A stretch of DNA of 64,000 nt. It comes from G963668605 sp963668605. Lineage in GTDB: Bacteria; Acidobacteriota; Terriglobia; Bryobacterales; Bryobacteraceae. A program made the translations under genes and the position numbers. The notes beneath the pieces are model-generated. The model was not told the origin of the DNA, made no database searches, and was given only the letters and a program-made list of their open reading frames with translations. The DNA is taken from the NCBI GenBank assembly GCA_963668605.1, contig OY764903.1, forward strand, positions 248,001-312,000. Direction: 5' to 3'. This document shows positions 1 to 7,795 of the stretch, piece after piece. Each line of letters begins with the position of its first letter. Position 1 is the first letter of the stretch.

Positions 1-258
1 CCCGAAGTTTCGCTGCCCGAACATCCCGGCAAGCATCGCCTGCTACACATTCACCGCAACCAGCCCGGCGTGCTCTCGGAGATCAACGCCATCTTCTCCG
101 AAGAGCACATCAACATAGCCGCCCAGTACTTGCAGACCAACTCCCGAATCGGATACGTCGTAATCGACATCGAGATCGGAGACCGCGCCCGCGGCCTGAT
201 GCTCAAGCACCGGCTGGAGCAGGTCTCCACCACCATCCGCGCGCGAATTCTCTATTGA
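1..258 (+). CDS. serA: D-3-phosphoglycerate dehydrogenase, C-terminal ACT domain (5' partial)
   Basis: The reading frame is open from base 1 and ends with TGA at 256-258, so only the last 85 residues are in the window. They contain the SerA-type regulatory ACT domain: NQPGVLSEINAIF, then the run NIAAQYLQT followed by GYVVIDIE, and the ending TIRARILY, which closely matches the E. coli-type SerA tail. The enzyme oxidises 3-phosphoglycerate in the first step of serine synthesis, and the ACT domain usually mediates serine feedback. The catalytic and NAD-binding parts lie upstream of the window. No downstream gene is on the same strand nearby, so it probably ends its transcript here. Confidence 0.9.
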   Translation, partial: PEVSLPEHPGKHRLLHIHRNQPGVLSEINAIFSEEHINIAAQYLQTNSRIGYVVIDIEIGDRARGLMLKHRLEQVSTTIRARILY

Positions 259-610
259 CCCACAGGGTCCGCCCGCAGTACCGGCGAAGAGAGCCGCCTT
301 CGAGCCGATGGACAAGCGGTTGCCTGACAGCCAAGATCTGAGTGGTACCGTCCGCTATGTATTTTCAGAAACCTAGAACGGATTGAAACGCCCGCACGCA
401 GGCGCTCGACGGTCAATTAACGGCCCGGGAACGCGGTAAACCTCAATTCAGAGTGAAATCCGCAATCCAGCCAAAGACTCATATCTGTCTGTTGGTTTGG
501 GCGATATCGTCAACCGCTCGTATCAGGCCACTTCACACAGGCTGGCCACTTCACAGAGATCAGGGAGTTTCGCGGGCCGTTTCTTTTTTAGATCAAGTGG
601 CGCCGCACTA
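259..610. other. intergenic region, no gene seen
   Basis: About 350 bases between serA and the converging oxidoreductase gene. It holds one copy of a dispersed REP-like repeat (486-529) and, directly after it, a short direct repeat of GGCCACTTCACA (around 527-555). No coding frame with credible composition was seen. Confidence 0.6.
486..529 (+). repeat. REP-like dispersed repeat, copy 1
   Basis: Begins TGTCTG and continues TTTGGGCGATATCGTCAACC, then GCTCGTATCAGG. The same sequence family recurs at 10898-10944 (reverse), 24372-24418 (reverse) and 25045-25094 (forward); the last two bracket a decayed RAYT transposase. All copies are extragenic. Confidence 0.6.
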
Positions 611-2065
611 TCATGACGCTGCACCCTTGAGCGCCGTCACGCCTCGCAAACTTCCGCGTAGCCCGAAGAGGCGCTGTAGCCCTCGCACCATCCACGGAGT
701 GAGGTTCGCCACCATATACAGGTCCGCGGCACGGCGATTTCCCAGAACGTAAGTCGGGTACGGGTGGATTGTGGCCGATACCTTGTCGAGCTTTACGCCA
801 TTCCGCATTGCCAGCGCGTATTCGCCAATCATCTCGCCTGCGTGTGCGCCCAGGATGGAAACGCCAAGAATCCGGCCCCAGCGGCTTGCGAACACCTTCA
901 CGAGACCCGTGGTCTCCGAGTCCGTTATGGCTCTATCCAACTGCGTAAACGGAAAGCGGTAGACCGAGTACTTCACACCATCCCGCGTCAGTTCCTCTTC
1001 GCTGCGGCCCACCTTTGCAAGTTCCGGGTCAGTGAATGTGGACCACGTGATGTGGCGCTCATCCATGGAAGCCGGGACGTGGAGGATGGCATTCGTGACC
1101 GCGACTTTCGCCATGTGCTCCGCGAAGTGCGTGAACAGATAGCGCCCCGCGACATCGCCGCACGCGTAGATGTGTTTCACGGAAGAACGGCAGCGGCCGT
1201 CCACGATTACGCCTTTGCCGTTAGTCCTGACGCCCGCCGCCTCCAGATTCAACGAATCCAGGTTTGGTTTGCGTCCGACAGCAGCCAGGATCTTGTCAGC
1301 CTCCAGGCGTTCACCGCTTTTTGTGTAAGCGGCGCCGGCTTTGAAGCGTACGAGTTCCGTCCCAAATACGAACCGGATGCCCTCTCGCCGGAGACTTTCC
1401 AGCAGTATGGCCCTCAGTTCCGGGTCGTCCCGTCCCAGGATTCCAGGAGTGTTGTTGACGACCGTGACGTCCGAGCCAAGCCTGCGGAACGCCTGCGCCA
1501 TCTCGATGCCGATCGGCCCCGCCCCTAGCACCAGGAGCTGACTGGGCAGACGGTCGAGTTCGAAAATAGTCTCATTACTAACAAGTGGAGCGGCCTCGAT
1601 GCCGGCAAAAACCGGAGTCCGCGGCGAACTGCCGGTGGCCACGACGAAGTACCGGGAACTGAGCTTTCGTAGCGCGCCATTCCGTACGACCTCTAGCGTG
1701 TGCGGGTCCAGAAAGCGGGCGCGGCCCTCGATGACCTCAACACCCAGCTTTTCGAAATTGGGCGGCGCGTCAGCGCCTTCGTACACGCGCTCCCGGATGG
1801 AATGTACACGCGCCATGATCTTAGAGAAATCATGTCCGACCAGCGCCGGTGTGAGTCCGTATCGATCGGCGCTACGCATCTCATGTGCGGCCTTGGCTGC
1901 CCGGAGCAGACTCTTGCTTGGGACACAGCCGTGCCACGTACAGTCACCCCCGAGTTTCCGGGCCTCAATCAACGCTGTCTTTGCGCCGAACACCGCAGAC
2001 ATGCCCGCGGCAGTCAATCCGGCCGCGCCACCTCCGATTACGATCATGTCGTAGGTGTATCTCAT
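611..2065 (-). CDS. MerA-like FAD/NAD(P)-dependent disulfide oxidoreductase
   Basis: A 484-residue class I pyridine nucleotide-disulfide oxidoreductase. The N-terminal FAD motif is VIGGGAAGLTAA; the redox-active disulfide is in GGDCTWHGCVPSK (CX4C, near residues 41-46); the NAD(P) motif is VLGAGPIGIEMA; the second FAD motif ends in YACGDVAG; the C-terminal dimerisation domain has HPYPTY, where the histidine is the usual acid-base residue. The CTWHGC form is typical of proteins named mercuric reductase, but the N-terminal HMA domain and C-terminal vicinal cysteines of true MerA are absent, so mercury reduction is not supported. It may be a general thiol or dihydrolipoamide-type reductase. The start is set by a strong GGAAGGAGG site 6 bases before ATG. 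It is divergent from the redoxin gene across a 101-bp spacer holding an inverted repeat. Confidence 0.85.
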   Translation of the reverse strand: MRYTYDMIVIGGGAAGLTAAGMSAVFGAKTALIEARKLGGDCTWHGCVPSKSLLRAAKAAHEMRSADRYGLTPALVGHDFSKIMARVHSIRERVYEGADAPPNFEKLGVEVIEGRARFLDPHTLEVVRNGALRKLSSRYFVVATGSSPRTPVFAGIEAAPLVSNETIFELDRLPSQLLVLGAGPIGIEMAQAFRRLGSDVTVVNNTPGILGRDDPELRAILLESLRREGIRFVFGTELVRFKAGAAYTKSGERLEADKILAAVGRKPNLDSLNLEAAGVRTNGKGVIVDGRCRSSVKHIYACGDVAGRYLFTHFAEHMAKVAVTNAILHVPASMDERHITWSTFTDPELAKVGRSEEELTRDGVKYSVYRFPFTQLDRAITDSETTGLVKVFASRWGRILGVSILGAHAGEMIGEYALAMRNGVKLDKVSATIHPYPTYVLGNRRAADLYMVANLTPWMVRGLQRLFGLRGSLRGVTALKGAAS

Positions 2066-2117
2066 GCGTGGCCTCCTTCCTGCAACCTGGCCTTGATTCG
2101 ATCGGTCTCAAGGGTGG

Positions 2118-2144
2118 GTGTAAGAAACGCGTTCAATCTTACAC
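2118..2144. promoter_or_regulatory. putative operator in the divergent promoter region
   Basis: A perfect 7-bp inverted repeat GTGTAAG / CTTACAC with a 13-base spacer lies midway between two divergent starts (2065 and 2167). The spacer also contains the palindrome AACGCGTT. Its position suggests a shared regulator of the oxidoreductase and redoxin genes; which regulator is unknown. Confidence 0.4.
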
Positions 2145-2355
2145 TCACTGAGCGAGAATAGAAACGATGCGAGCACCAATCGTGAGCATAGCGTTGTGCG
2201 GCTTGGCCATGGCGGCTGCCATCACCACCGGTCCCAACGTGGGTGAGCCGGTTCCAGACTTTCGTTTGGAAGATCAGAACGGTAAAACGCAGACGCTTAG
2301 TTCGATTCTGGGACCAAAGGGCGCGCTGCTGGTGTTCCACCGATCGGCCGATTGG

Positions 2356-2358
2356 TGA
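2356..2358 (+). other. in-frame UGA, predicted selenocysteine codon
   Basis: TGA sits between ADW and PYCK in a redoxin reading frame that continues without interruption on both sides. The family's catalytic cysteine occupies this position. A stop here would remove all catalytic residues. Confidence 0.75.
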
Positions 2359-2372
2359 CCATACTGCAAAGC

Positions 2373-2389
2373 CCAACTGGTCGAGTTGG
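2373..2389 (+). promoter_or_regulatory. SECIS-like hairpin after the UGA
   Basis: CCAACT (2373-2378) pairs perfectly with AGTTGG (2384-2389) around the loop GGTCG (2379-2383). The loop starts 20 bases after the UGA. The E. coli fdhF SECIS has a GGUC-containing apical loop about 18 bases after its UGA, and SelB contacts the loop G and U. No bulged U corresponding to the E. coli element is obvious. The hairpin is upstream of the IS insertion and is intact. Confidence 0.65.
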
Positions 2390-2425
2390 AGGAGAATTCC
2401 GGTCGTATTCGTGCCCAGGGACTAG

Positions 2426-4405
2426 CCCAACTTCCGCAGTTGCGCAGGAAAGTCCTTTCCCTGCAACGCGGAGGCGGCGAAGTCTACACTACAAGTCCGC
2501 GATTTCGAGGCTGGTGGGGAGTTTCAGGCCGAGCCGCTGCAGGAGAATCGCCTGGTGTTCAGTAGGACGGCTGACACAGTGCTTGCGGAGTGCGATACCC
2601 GTGCGCGTCGGCAGCACAACGTCAACCAGCGAGATTTGCTGAAGCTCGGCGAACACCTTCCGCGCTTCGTCTCCCAGCCCCGCTTGGTGACAGAGCCGCC
2701 CCATCGTCTTCCACAGCACATAGGCGAGAAAGCAGACCAGGATGTGCGCCTGCACGCGATGCTCTTTCTGGTGCCAGATGGGCCGCATCACCAGGTCGCT
2801 CTTGTGCAGGCGAAACGCCGCCTCGGCCTCCGTCAATTGAATGTACGCGCGCCAAAGCTCTTCGCCCGTCCAGTCCGTCACGTTGCTGCGCAGCAAGTAG
2901 CAGCCCTCACTCAAGCGTGCCCAGTCGCGCCAGTCGCTGCGCTTACTCCACTGCAGACAGGCGCGTCCTTGAGCGTCCGGCGCGATCTCGACCTGAAACA
3001 ACCCGGCGGCGCGCGTGTTGCGTCCCAGCAACTTGCCGACCCGTTGTGCCACCACAAGCGGATTCTGCTTACGCTTCCGGCAACTCTCCACCAGCGTTTC
3101 CAGCTTCTGCTCGATGCGGCGTTCGAAGCGCTCATGCATGGCCTGTTCTTTCAACCGGCGTTGCGCGCTGCGGCAAAGGATGAACAGTTCGTCGCCGTCC
3201 GGCGCCGGGCATAGCTTTACTTCCAGGCCTTCGTGCACCTCGCGCCAATCGCTGGCCAGCAACTGCTGCTCGAACTTGCGCAGCATACCTTTGGCCGTGC
3301 CCAGAATGTAACGCCGTCCGCCTTGCTTGAGAAACTCCACGTTGTCGGCCGAGACCATCCCGCGATCCATCACCCAAATCCGGTTGGCCTTGCCATACTG
3401 CCGCTCCATCGCTTCGACGATCTCTTCCACCGTGGTCACGTCGCTGCGATTGCCCGCGAATATTTCATAACCCAACGGCATGCCGCCGCGGCTCACCACC
3501 AGCGCAATGTTGACTTGCTTACAGTCCGGCCTGTGATCGCGCGAGTAGCCGCGTTGTGCTTGCGGGTTGCCCGCCGCTTCGCCTTCGAAGTACGTACTGG
3601 TCACGTCGTACAAGAGCAGGTCGTAGTCGAGTTGGAACAGTTCGCCCAAGCGCTGCTTGAGGTGTTTCTCGAGCGCCTGCTTGTGCGGCAGCAACTGGTC
3701 CAGCGCGCGATAGAGCCGGTCATCGTTGACCTTCGCCGCTGGCACGCCGAGCAACTCGGCCAACGCACTGGCCTCATAACCGTGCTCGGCCAAGTGCAAC
3801 TCGCTGGAGCAGTCCAGCAGCCGGCCCAGCACCAACACCAGCGTCATCACCGCCCATGGCACGTCCTCGCGACCCGCCGGCAGCAGCCCTTCCAGAAGTT
3901 CCTGCAGCCCCAACGCGCGCAGCAGCGTCAGGCCCAGCCAACAGCCGCCGAACTGACGGCTGCGCTCGACCCGCACCCCTTTCAGGTCCACTTCGACATA
4001 CTCGGGGACGGCCTCCTGAAACAGCTCGGTCTGCCAGGTCGGGCTCCGGCCCCGGGCGCACTGCCGAACACCGAGCCGGCCGCGCTCGTCGAGTTCGCCG
4101 AGGTAGGCCACCACGCGCTGCCGCGGCCCGCGCGCCGTGCGGTAACTCTCCACCAGCGCCCAATAGGCGTGCCGCTTGCCATCTTTGCGCCGGTAGCAAC
4201 GCCGCAGGTACATACAGCAATCCTACGGATCTGGGGCGCGTTTTCAAGTGGGTTGGTCTACACTACAGCGCACTTTCACGACGGGGAGAGAAAATCCGAC
4301 AGACGCGATGATGAAAACAAAAGACCACCGTCCTGTTCTGGAGATCCAACCGCCTTCGAGTAGGCTGAAAAAAGTTACGGTGCCTCTCGAACTGCGGAAG
4401 TTGGG
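2426..4405 (-). mobile_element. IS1634/IS4-superfamily insertion sequence (1,980 bp)
   Basis: The ends are perfect 16-bp inverted repeats CCCAACTTCCGCAGTT (2426-2441 and 4390-4405). They are flanked by CTAG at 2422-2425 and 4406-4409, taken as a 4-bp target duplication because removing one copy restores the host frame exactly. One transposase gene fills most of the element on the minus strand. Perfect ends and an intact transposase suggest it is young and possibly active. Confidence 0.88.
2489..4213 (-). CDS. IS1634-like DDE transposase
   Basis: A 574-residue transposase with an IS4/IS1634-type RNase H-fold catalytic domain. The first catalytic Asp is in LLYDVTSTYFEGE, the second in WVMDRGMVSADN, and the C-terminal region has QLTEAEAAFRLHKSDL, where the glutamate of the YREK-like signature would be. 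The N-terminal CYRRKDGKRHAYWALVESYR is characteristic of IS1634 proteins that annotators often label IS1634 or IS4 transposase. The length fits the family. It lies wholly inside perfect terminal inverted repeats, 192 bases from the right end and 63 from the left, and has no frameshifts. It ends translation of the host redoxin gene on the opposite strand. Confidence 0.85.
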   Translation of the reverse strand: MYLRRCYRRKDGKRHAYWALVESYRTARGPRQRVVAYLGELDERGRLGVRQCARGRSPTWQTELFQEAVPEYVEVDLKGVRVERSRQFGGCWLGLTLLRALGLQELLEGLLPAGREDVPWAVMTLVLVLGRLLDCSSELHLAEHGYEASALAELLGVPAAKVNDDRLYRALDQLLPHKQALEKHLKQRLGELFQLDYDLLLYDVTSTYFEGEAAGNPQAQRGYSRDHRPDCKQVNIALVVSRGGMPLGYEIFAGNRSDVTTVEEIVEAMERQYGKANRIWVMDRGMVSADNVEFLKQGGRRYILGTAKGMLRKFEQQLLASDWREVHEGLEVKLCPAPDGDELFILCRSAQRRLKEQAMHERFERRIEQKLETLVESCRKRKQNPLVVAQRVGKLLGRNTRAAGLFQVEIAPDAQGRACLQWSKRSDWRDWARLSEGCYLLRSNVTDWTGEELWRAYIQLTEAEAAFRLHKSDLVMRPIWHQKEHRVQAHILVCFLAYVLWKTMGRLCHQAGLGDEARKVFAELQQISLVDVVLPTRTGIALRKHCVSRPTEHQAILLQRLGLKLPTSLEIADL

Positions 4406-5211
4406 CTAGGGCTGGCGGCAATCAGCTACGACAGCGTAGCGGTGCTCAAGCAGTTCGCCGATCGCGCCCACATCAGCTTCCCGTTGCTGTCCGATCCGGA
4501 TTCGTCGGTCATACGCCGTTACGGAATTCTGAACCAGGCCGTGCCCAAGGAAAATACCGCCTTCGGCATCCCGCACCCCGGCACCTATGTGTTGGACCGA
4601 CACGGCGTCGTCACGGCCAAGTACTTTGAGGAAGATTACCGCACGCGCGACACGGCGTCGTCGATACTGCTACGGCAGTTCGGGCTGAAAATGCCAAAGC
4701 AGGAGGCGATCACCGCAAAACACGCAACTCTGCGGGCATGGGTCAGCGGCGGCGAGTTGCGGCCGGGGCAGCGCGTAACGCTCAGTCTGGATGTCACTCT
4801 ACCGCGACAGATTCACGTTTACGCGCCGGGAGTCCAGGGTTACAAACCCGTAGCTCTGAAACTGAGCGAGTCGGGAGCGTATCGGCCAGACGCTCCGGTC
4901 TTTCCGAAATCAAAGACCGTAAGACTGGCCGCCATTCAGGAGACGGTTCCGGTCTATGAAGGTCAATTCCGGCTGCTGCAAACCATCACGTTGGGCAACG
5001 CACAACAGGTGGAGGCGCTGCTCGACAAAGACCGGCAACTGGCGATCGAAGGCCAATTCCTCTACCAGGCTTGCGACCACCGCCAGTGTTTTGTGCCCGA
5101 GACGGTTCCGTTGAAATGGGTAGTCAAGGTGATGCCGTTCGACCGAACTCGAGTGCCGGCGGACCTGCAACGTCAATCCCGGAAATAGCCGGAGATCGGG
5201 AGCGATCAAAA

Positions 5212-5541
5212 ATGAAAATCGAGATTCTCTATTTTGACGGCTGTCCGCATTTCGAGCAGGCTCAAGACCGGATACTTGAGGTATTGCGGGATGAGGGAGT
5301 TTCGGGTGAGGTCGTCAAGGTGAACGTAACGGACAGCACAATGGCACAGGCAGTCGGATTCCTCGGCTCACCAACCATCCGCATTGACGGTCTGGACGTT
5401 GAGCTCGGCGCGCGTTCGTCGAACGCGTTCGGGATGATGTGCCGCACCTATTCTGACGCGGGCGTGCGCAGCGGACTCCCCTCGCGCGAACTGATTCGAA
5501 ATGCGGTGCGGGAAGCCTGCGAGCAAGCCGGGGCAGCCTGA
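5212..5541 (+). CDS. small thioredoxin-like protein of the DF (seleno)protein type
   Basis: A 109-residue thioredoxin-fold protein starting MKIEILYFDGCPHFEQA. The N-terminal YFDGCP places a single active-site cysteine at residue 11; a second cysteine is in MMCRTY and a third near the C-terminus. The segment GFLGSPTIRIDGLDVE is the conserved cis-Pro region. Related proteins are often misnamed alkylmercury lyase; from memory, the family (DF family (seleno)protein) includes members with selenocysteine at the GCP position, and this copy uses TGT, a normal Cys codon. The start is chosen for GGGAG 9 bases upstream. It begins 23 bases after the split redoxin gene and was probably co-transcribed with it, so the IS may be polar on it. 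Function is unknown beyond a probable thiol redox role. Confidence 0.7.
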   Translation: MKIEILYFDGCPHFEQAQDRILEVLRDEGVSGEVVKVNVTDSTMAQAVGFLGSPTIRIDGLDVELGARSSNAFGMMCRTYSDAGVRSGLPSRELIRNAVREACEQAGAA

Positions 5542-5542
5542 G

Positions 5543-5893
5543 TCACAGTTCGTTCGAGGTCAGCCAAGCTGCGCTGTGTCGCGGCAGGTCCTTCAATTTC
5601 CGTAGCCGTAAGAGGTCTGAGGGTTCATCGATGTCGAACCATGGCTGCCCCAGTTCCACTGTCAGTCCGCAGGCGCGAATCGCGCGCACTGTGTCCTCAA
5701 GTGTGTTCGAAGATGACCACCTGACATTCTGAAACATACCTGGCGTGATCCTTCGGCACGCTATCGCATAGAAGCCGCCATCCTCGCGCACGCAGGCTGT
5801 TTGATCCTCGCGGTTGATTTTACTGCAATGCTGGTGCAACTTCCTCCGCAGAACGCCGGCCCGTATGCGTGCGGAGTTTACTTCTTCGGGCAA
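5543..5893 (-). pseudogene. remnant of a TIGR04282/DUF2064 glycosyltransferase
   Basis: The C-terminal two-thirds, from DGGFYAIACRR through RWSSSNTLEDTVRA and ACGLTVELGQPWF to DIDEPSDLLRL, matches the end of TIGR04282-type glycosyltransferases (DUF2064, linked to arsenosugar clusters). The first roughly 40 residues do not resemble the family, and the nucleotide-sugar-binding N-terminal part is missing, so the gene is 5'-truncated near base 5800. It converges on the DF-family gene with only one base between the two stops. Such glycosyltransferases are often encoded near MerA-like flavoproteins and redoxins, which fits this neighbourhood. It is unlikely to be active. Confidence 0.6.
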
Positions 5894-6005
5894 GCCGCGC
5901 GTCCATCCCTCAAGCCCCTATTCGGCGAGCCCAGATCCTTCGGCGTGGGGATTATGCATCGAACGGCAACGTGTGCGGATGTCGTATCATCTACCCGGAA
6001 ACACT

Positions 6006-6548
6006 ATGAAATACCTCACGATTCTTCTACTCATTGTCTTCTCCCTGGCGGCCCAGCCGGTCCAACGGCGCGAGATCGTCAAGGCCACCACACCTGCCGA
6101 AGACGCCAAGGGGCTGAGCCCTGATGTGCCCGACTCCATGGCGGTCTCCACGCAATTCGAGCGCATTGTGCTTCTGCGTTTTCGCAACCAGGCCGACCTG
6201 TTGGCAGGCATCGAGAAACAGGTGCGCGAACAGAAAATCGAGAACGCCGTCATCCTTAGCGGTGCCGGTTCGGCGCTTCGCGCACACTATCACGTCGTCA
6301 GCAACCGCTCGTTCCCATCGAAGAACACGTATATCGAAATGCCGGAGGCTTCGGCCGACATCGTGAATGTCTCCGGCATGGTTCTAAAGGGCAGGGTCCA
6401 CGCCCACATCACCTTTTCCGATGCCGATAAGGCATTTGGCGGACATCTGGAGGCGGGCACCAAAGTCTTCACGTTCGCGTTCGTCACCCTGGGTGTACTG
6501 CCCAACTCCCTGGACATCGGCCGCTTCGACGACAAGACTCTTCGTTAA
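6006..6548 (+). CDS. secreted PCC (DUF296) domain protein
   Basis: 180 residues with a clear signal peptide (MKYLTILLLIVFSLAAQP). The body carries the PCC/DUF296 fold: FRNQADLLAGIEKQVREQ, then AVILSGAGSALRAHYHVVSN and the His pair in GRVHAHITFSD near the C-terminus, followed by GGHLEAGT. PCC domains occur in plant AT-hook proteins and in stand-alone bacterial proteins, where the GRVHxH motif may bind a metal or ligand. An exported version is unusual because DNA binding would be impossible outside the cytoplasm. The ATG at 6006 is chosen because it begins the signal peptide. The next feature, after 80 bases, is an IS630 element. Confidence 0.75.
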   Translation: MKYLTILLLIVFSLAAQPVQRREIVKATTPAEDAKGLSPDVPDSMAVSTQFERIVLLRFRNQADLLAGIEKQVREQKIENAVILSGAGSALRAHYHVVSNRSFPSKNTYIEMPEASADIVNVSGMVLKGRVHAHITFSDADKAFGGHLEAGTKVFTFAFVTLGVLPNSLDIGRFDDKTLR

Positions 6549-6631
6549 GCAATGGAAAGACCGCGTACAAAGGGACTTTCGGCTCAGGGACGGCTCGCGC
6601 TGTGGGATGGACCTTAATTCCACGGCTGCTA

Positions 6632-7795
6632 GTGTACTGCGACCTAAATAGTAACCAATAACGACAGAGCGACGTCTCTATAATCAGGAGACGAAGCGCA
6701 TGCGTGTCGCACCCACTATCGTGTTAACCGACGACCAGAAGCAAGTCTTGCAGCAGTGGGCGCGGGGCCGGTCGCTGCCTGCCCGCCAAGTCGAACGAGC
6801 GCGCGTCGTCCTGTTGGCGGCAGCCGGCAAGCAGGATCTGGAGATCGCCGCCGAGATCGGCATCAGCAACCAGAAAGCGGCTCGCTGGAGAAAGCGTTTT
6901 TTGAAATTGGGTTTGGCCGGATTGGAGAAAGACGCACCGCGGCCTGGCCGTACCCCAACCATCACACCAGCCAAAGTGCAGGAGGTGGTCCGGAGGACCA
7001 CCCAGGAGACCCCCGCCAACGCGACCCAGTGGAGCACCCGCACGATGGCGGAGGCGGCGGGTCTTAGTGAGAAGAGCGTGCGTCGCATCTGGCACAGACA
7101 TGGCTTGAAGCCGCACCTGTCGCGCACGTTTAAAGTCAGCAACGATCCGGAGTTCGCGGAGAAACTGGAAGCCATCATTGGGCTCTACCTCAGCCCGCCG
7201 GAACACGCCATCGTGCTGTGCGCCGATGAAAAGAGCCAGATCCAAGCGCTGGACCGTACGCAGCCTGGACTCCCGCTGAAGAAGGGTCGCTGCGGCACCA
7301 TGACCCACGACTACAAGCGCAATGGAACCGCGACGCTGTTCGCCGCCATGAGCACGCTGGATGGCACCGTGATCAGTATGTGCGACGACCGGCACCGTCA
7401 CCAGGAGTGGCTGAAGTTTCTACGCGTCATCGACGACCTGACGCCGCCCAGCAAAGACCTGCACCTGATCGCCGACAACTACGCCACGCACAAGCATCCG
7501 AAGGTGCAGAAGTGGCTGGCGCGCCATCCGCGCTTTCACATGTACTTCACCCCGACCAGTAGTTCGTGGCTCAACATGGTCGAGCGCTTCTTCCGCGATC
7601 TCACCGAGCAGAGGCTACGCCGCGGGGTCTTCCGTGATGTCGAGGAATTGATCATGGCCATCGGCGACTACATCGACAAGCACAACGACAAGCCCAAACC
7701 ATTCGTTTGGACAGCCAAGGCAGCCGACATCCTGGAGAAGGTCAAGCGCGCCCGCGCCGTGCTGGATAATGGTTAATCTGCTCGCCGCAGACCAC
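6632..7795 (+). mobile_element. IS630-family insertion sequence (about 1.16 kb)
   Basis: The ends are imperfect inverted repeats of about 28 bp; both read CTAGTG..CTGCG inward and differ at scattered positions. The TA dinucleotides at 6630-6631 and 7796-7797 are the duplicated target typical of IS630/Tc1. The right end abuts the stop codon of the converging gene at 7795-8826. A 147-bp MITE with matching ends lies at 14282-14428. Confidence 0.82.
6700..7776 (+). CDS. IS630-family transposase
   Basis: 358 residues, full length for the family. The N-terminus has paired helix-turn-helix segments (DLEIAAEIGISNQKAARWRK, later RTMAEAAGLSEKSVRRIWHR) for end binding. The DDE catalytic residues are visible: D in LCADEKSQ (about residue 172), D in IADNYATHKHP (about 257) and E in WLNMVERFFRDL (about 294), with the usual SSSWLNM block. 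It starts at ATG 6700 after AGGAG. No frameshift or stop is seen, so the element is probably competent and may mobilise the shorter element with similar ends. Confidence 0.9.
   Translation: MRVAPTIVLTDDQKQVLQQWARGRSLPARQVERARVVLLAAAGKQDLEIAAEIGISNQKAARWRKRFLKLGLAGLEKDAPRPGRTPTITPAKVQEVVRRTTQETPANATQWSTRTMAEAAGLSEKSVRRIWHRHGLKPHLSRTFKVSNDPEFAEKLEAIIGLYLSPPEHAIVLCADEKSQIQALDRTQPGLPLKKGRCGTMTHDYKRNGTATLFAAMSTLDGTVISMCDDRHRHQEWLKFLRVIDDLTPPSKDLHLIADNYATHKHPKVQKWLARHPRFHMYFTPTSSSWLNMVERFFRDLTEQRLRRGVFRDVEELIMAIGDYIDKHNDKPKPFVWTAKAADILEKVKRARAVLDNG

Larger units (their letters stand above)
2167..5188 (+). pseudogene. redoxin/DsbD-N fusion selenoprotein gene, split by an IS
   Basis: The gene lies in two parts, 2167-2425 and 4410-5188. 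Removing the IS (2426-4405) and one copy of the CTAG target duplication restores one exact frame of 346 codons including the stop. Part one has a signal-like N-terminus, then PDFRLEDQNGKTQTL and VFHRSADW, followed by an in-frame TGA (codon 64) and PYCKAQLVEL. Homologous peroxiredoxin-like proteins have ADWCPYCK here, so the TGA stands exactly at the catalytic cysteine and most simply encodes selenocysteine, giving a U-x-x-C redox pair. Part two continues GLAAISYDS, FPLLSDPDS and RRYGI, the rest of an AhpC/Redoxin fold, then a DsbD N-terminal-like domain with YQACDHRQCFVP. It was probably an exported thiol-dependent oxidoreductase or peroxidase. The intact second half (no stops over 259 codons) suggests a recent insertion. 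Neither half alone is likely to be functional. Confidence 0.8.

Noticed and set aside
611..2065. Naming the flavoprotein merA.
   Set aside because: The C-terminal vicinal cysteines and the N-terminal HMA domain of mercuric reductase are missing, and no merR, merT or merP is nearby.
3233..4363. A 376-codon plus-strand frame across the IS1634-like element.
   Set aside because: It is antisense to the transposase and extends past the element end; it has shadow composition and no motifs.
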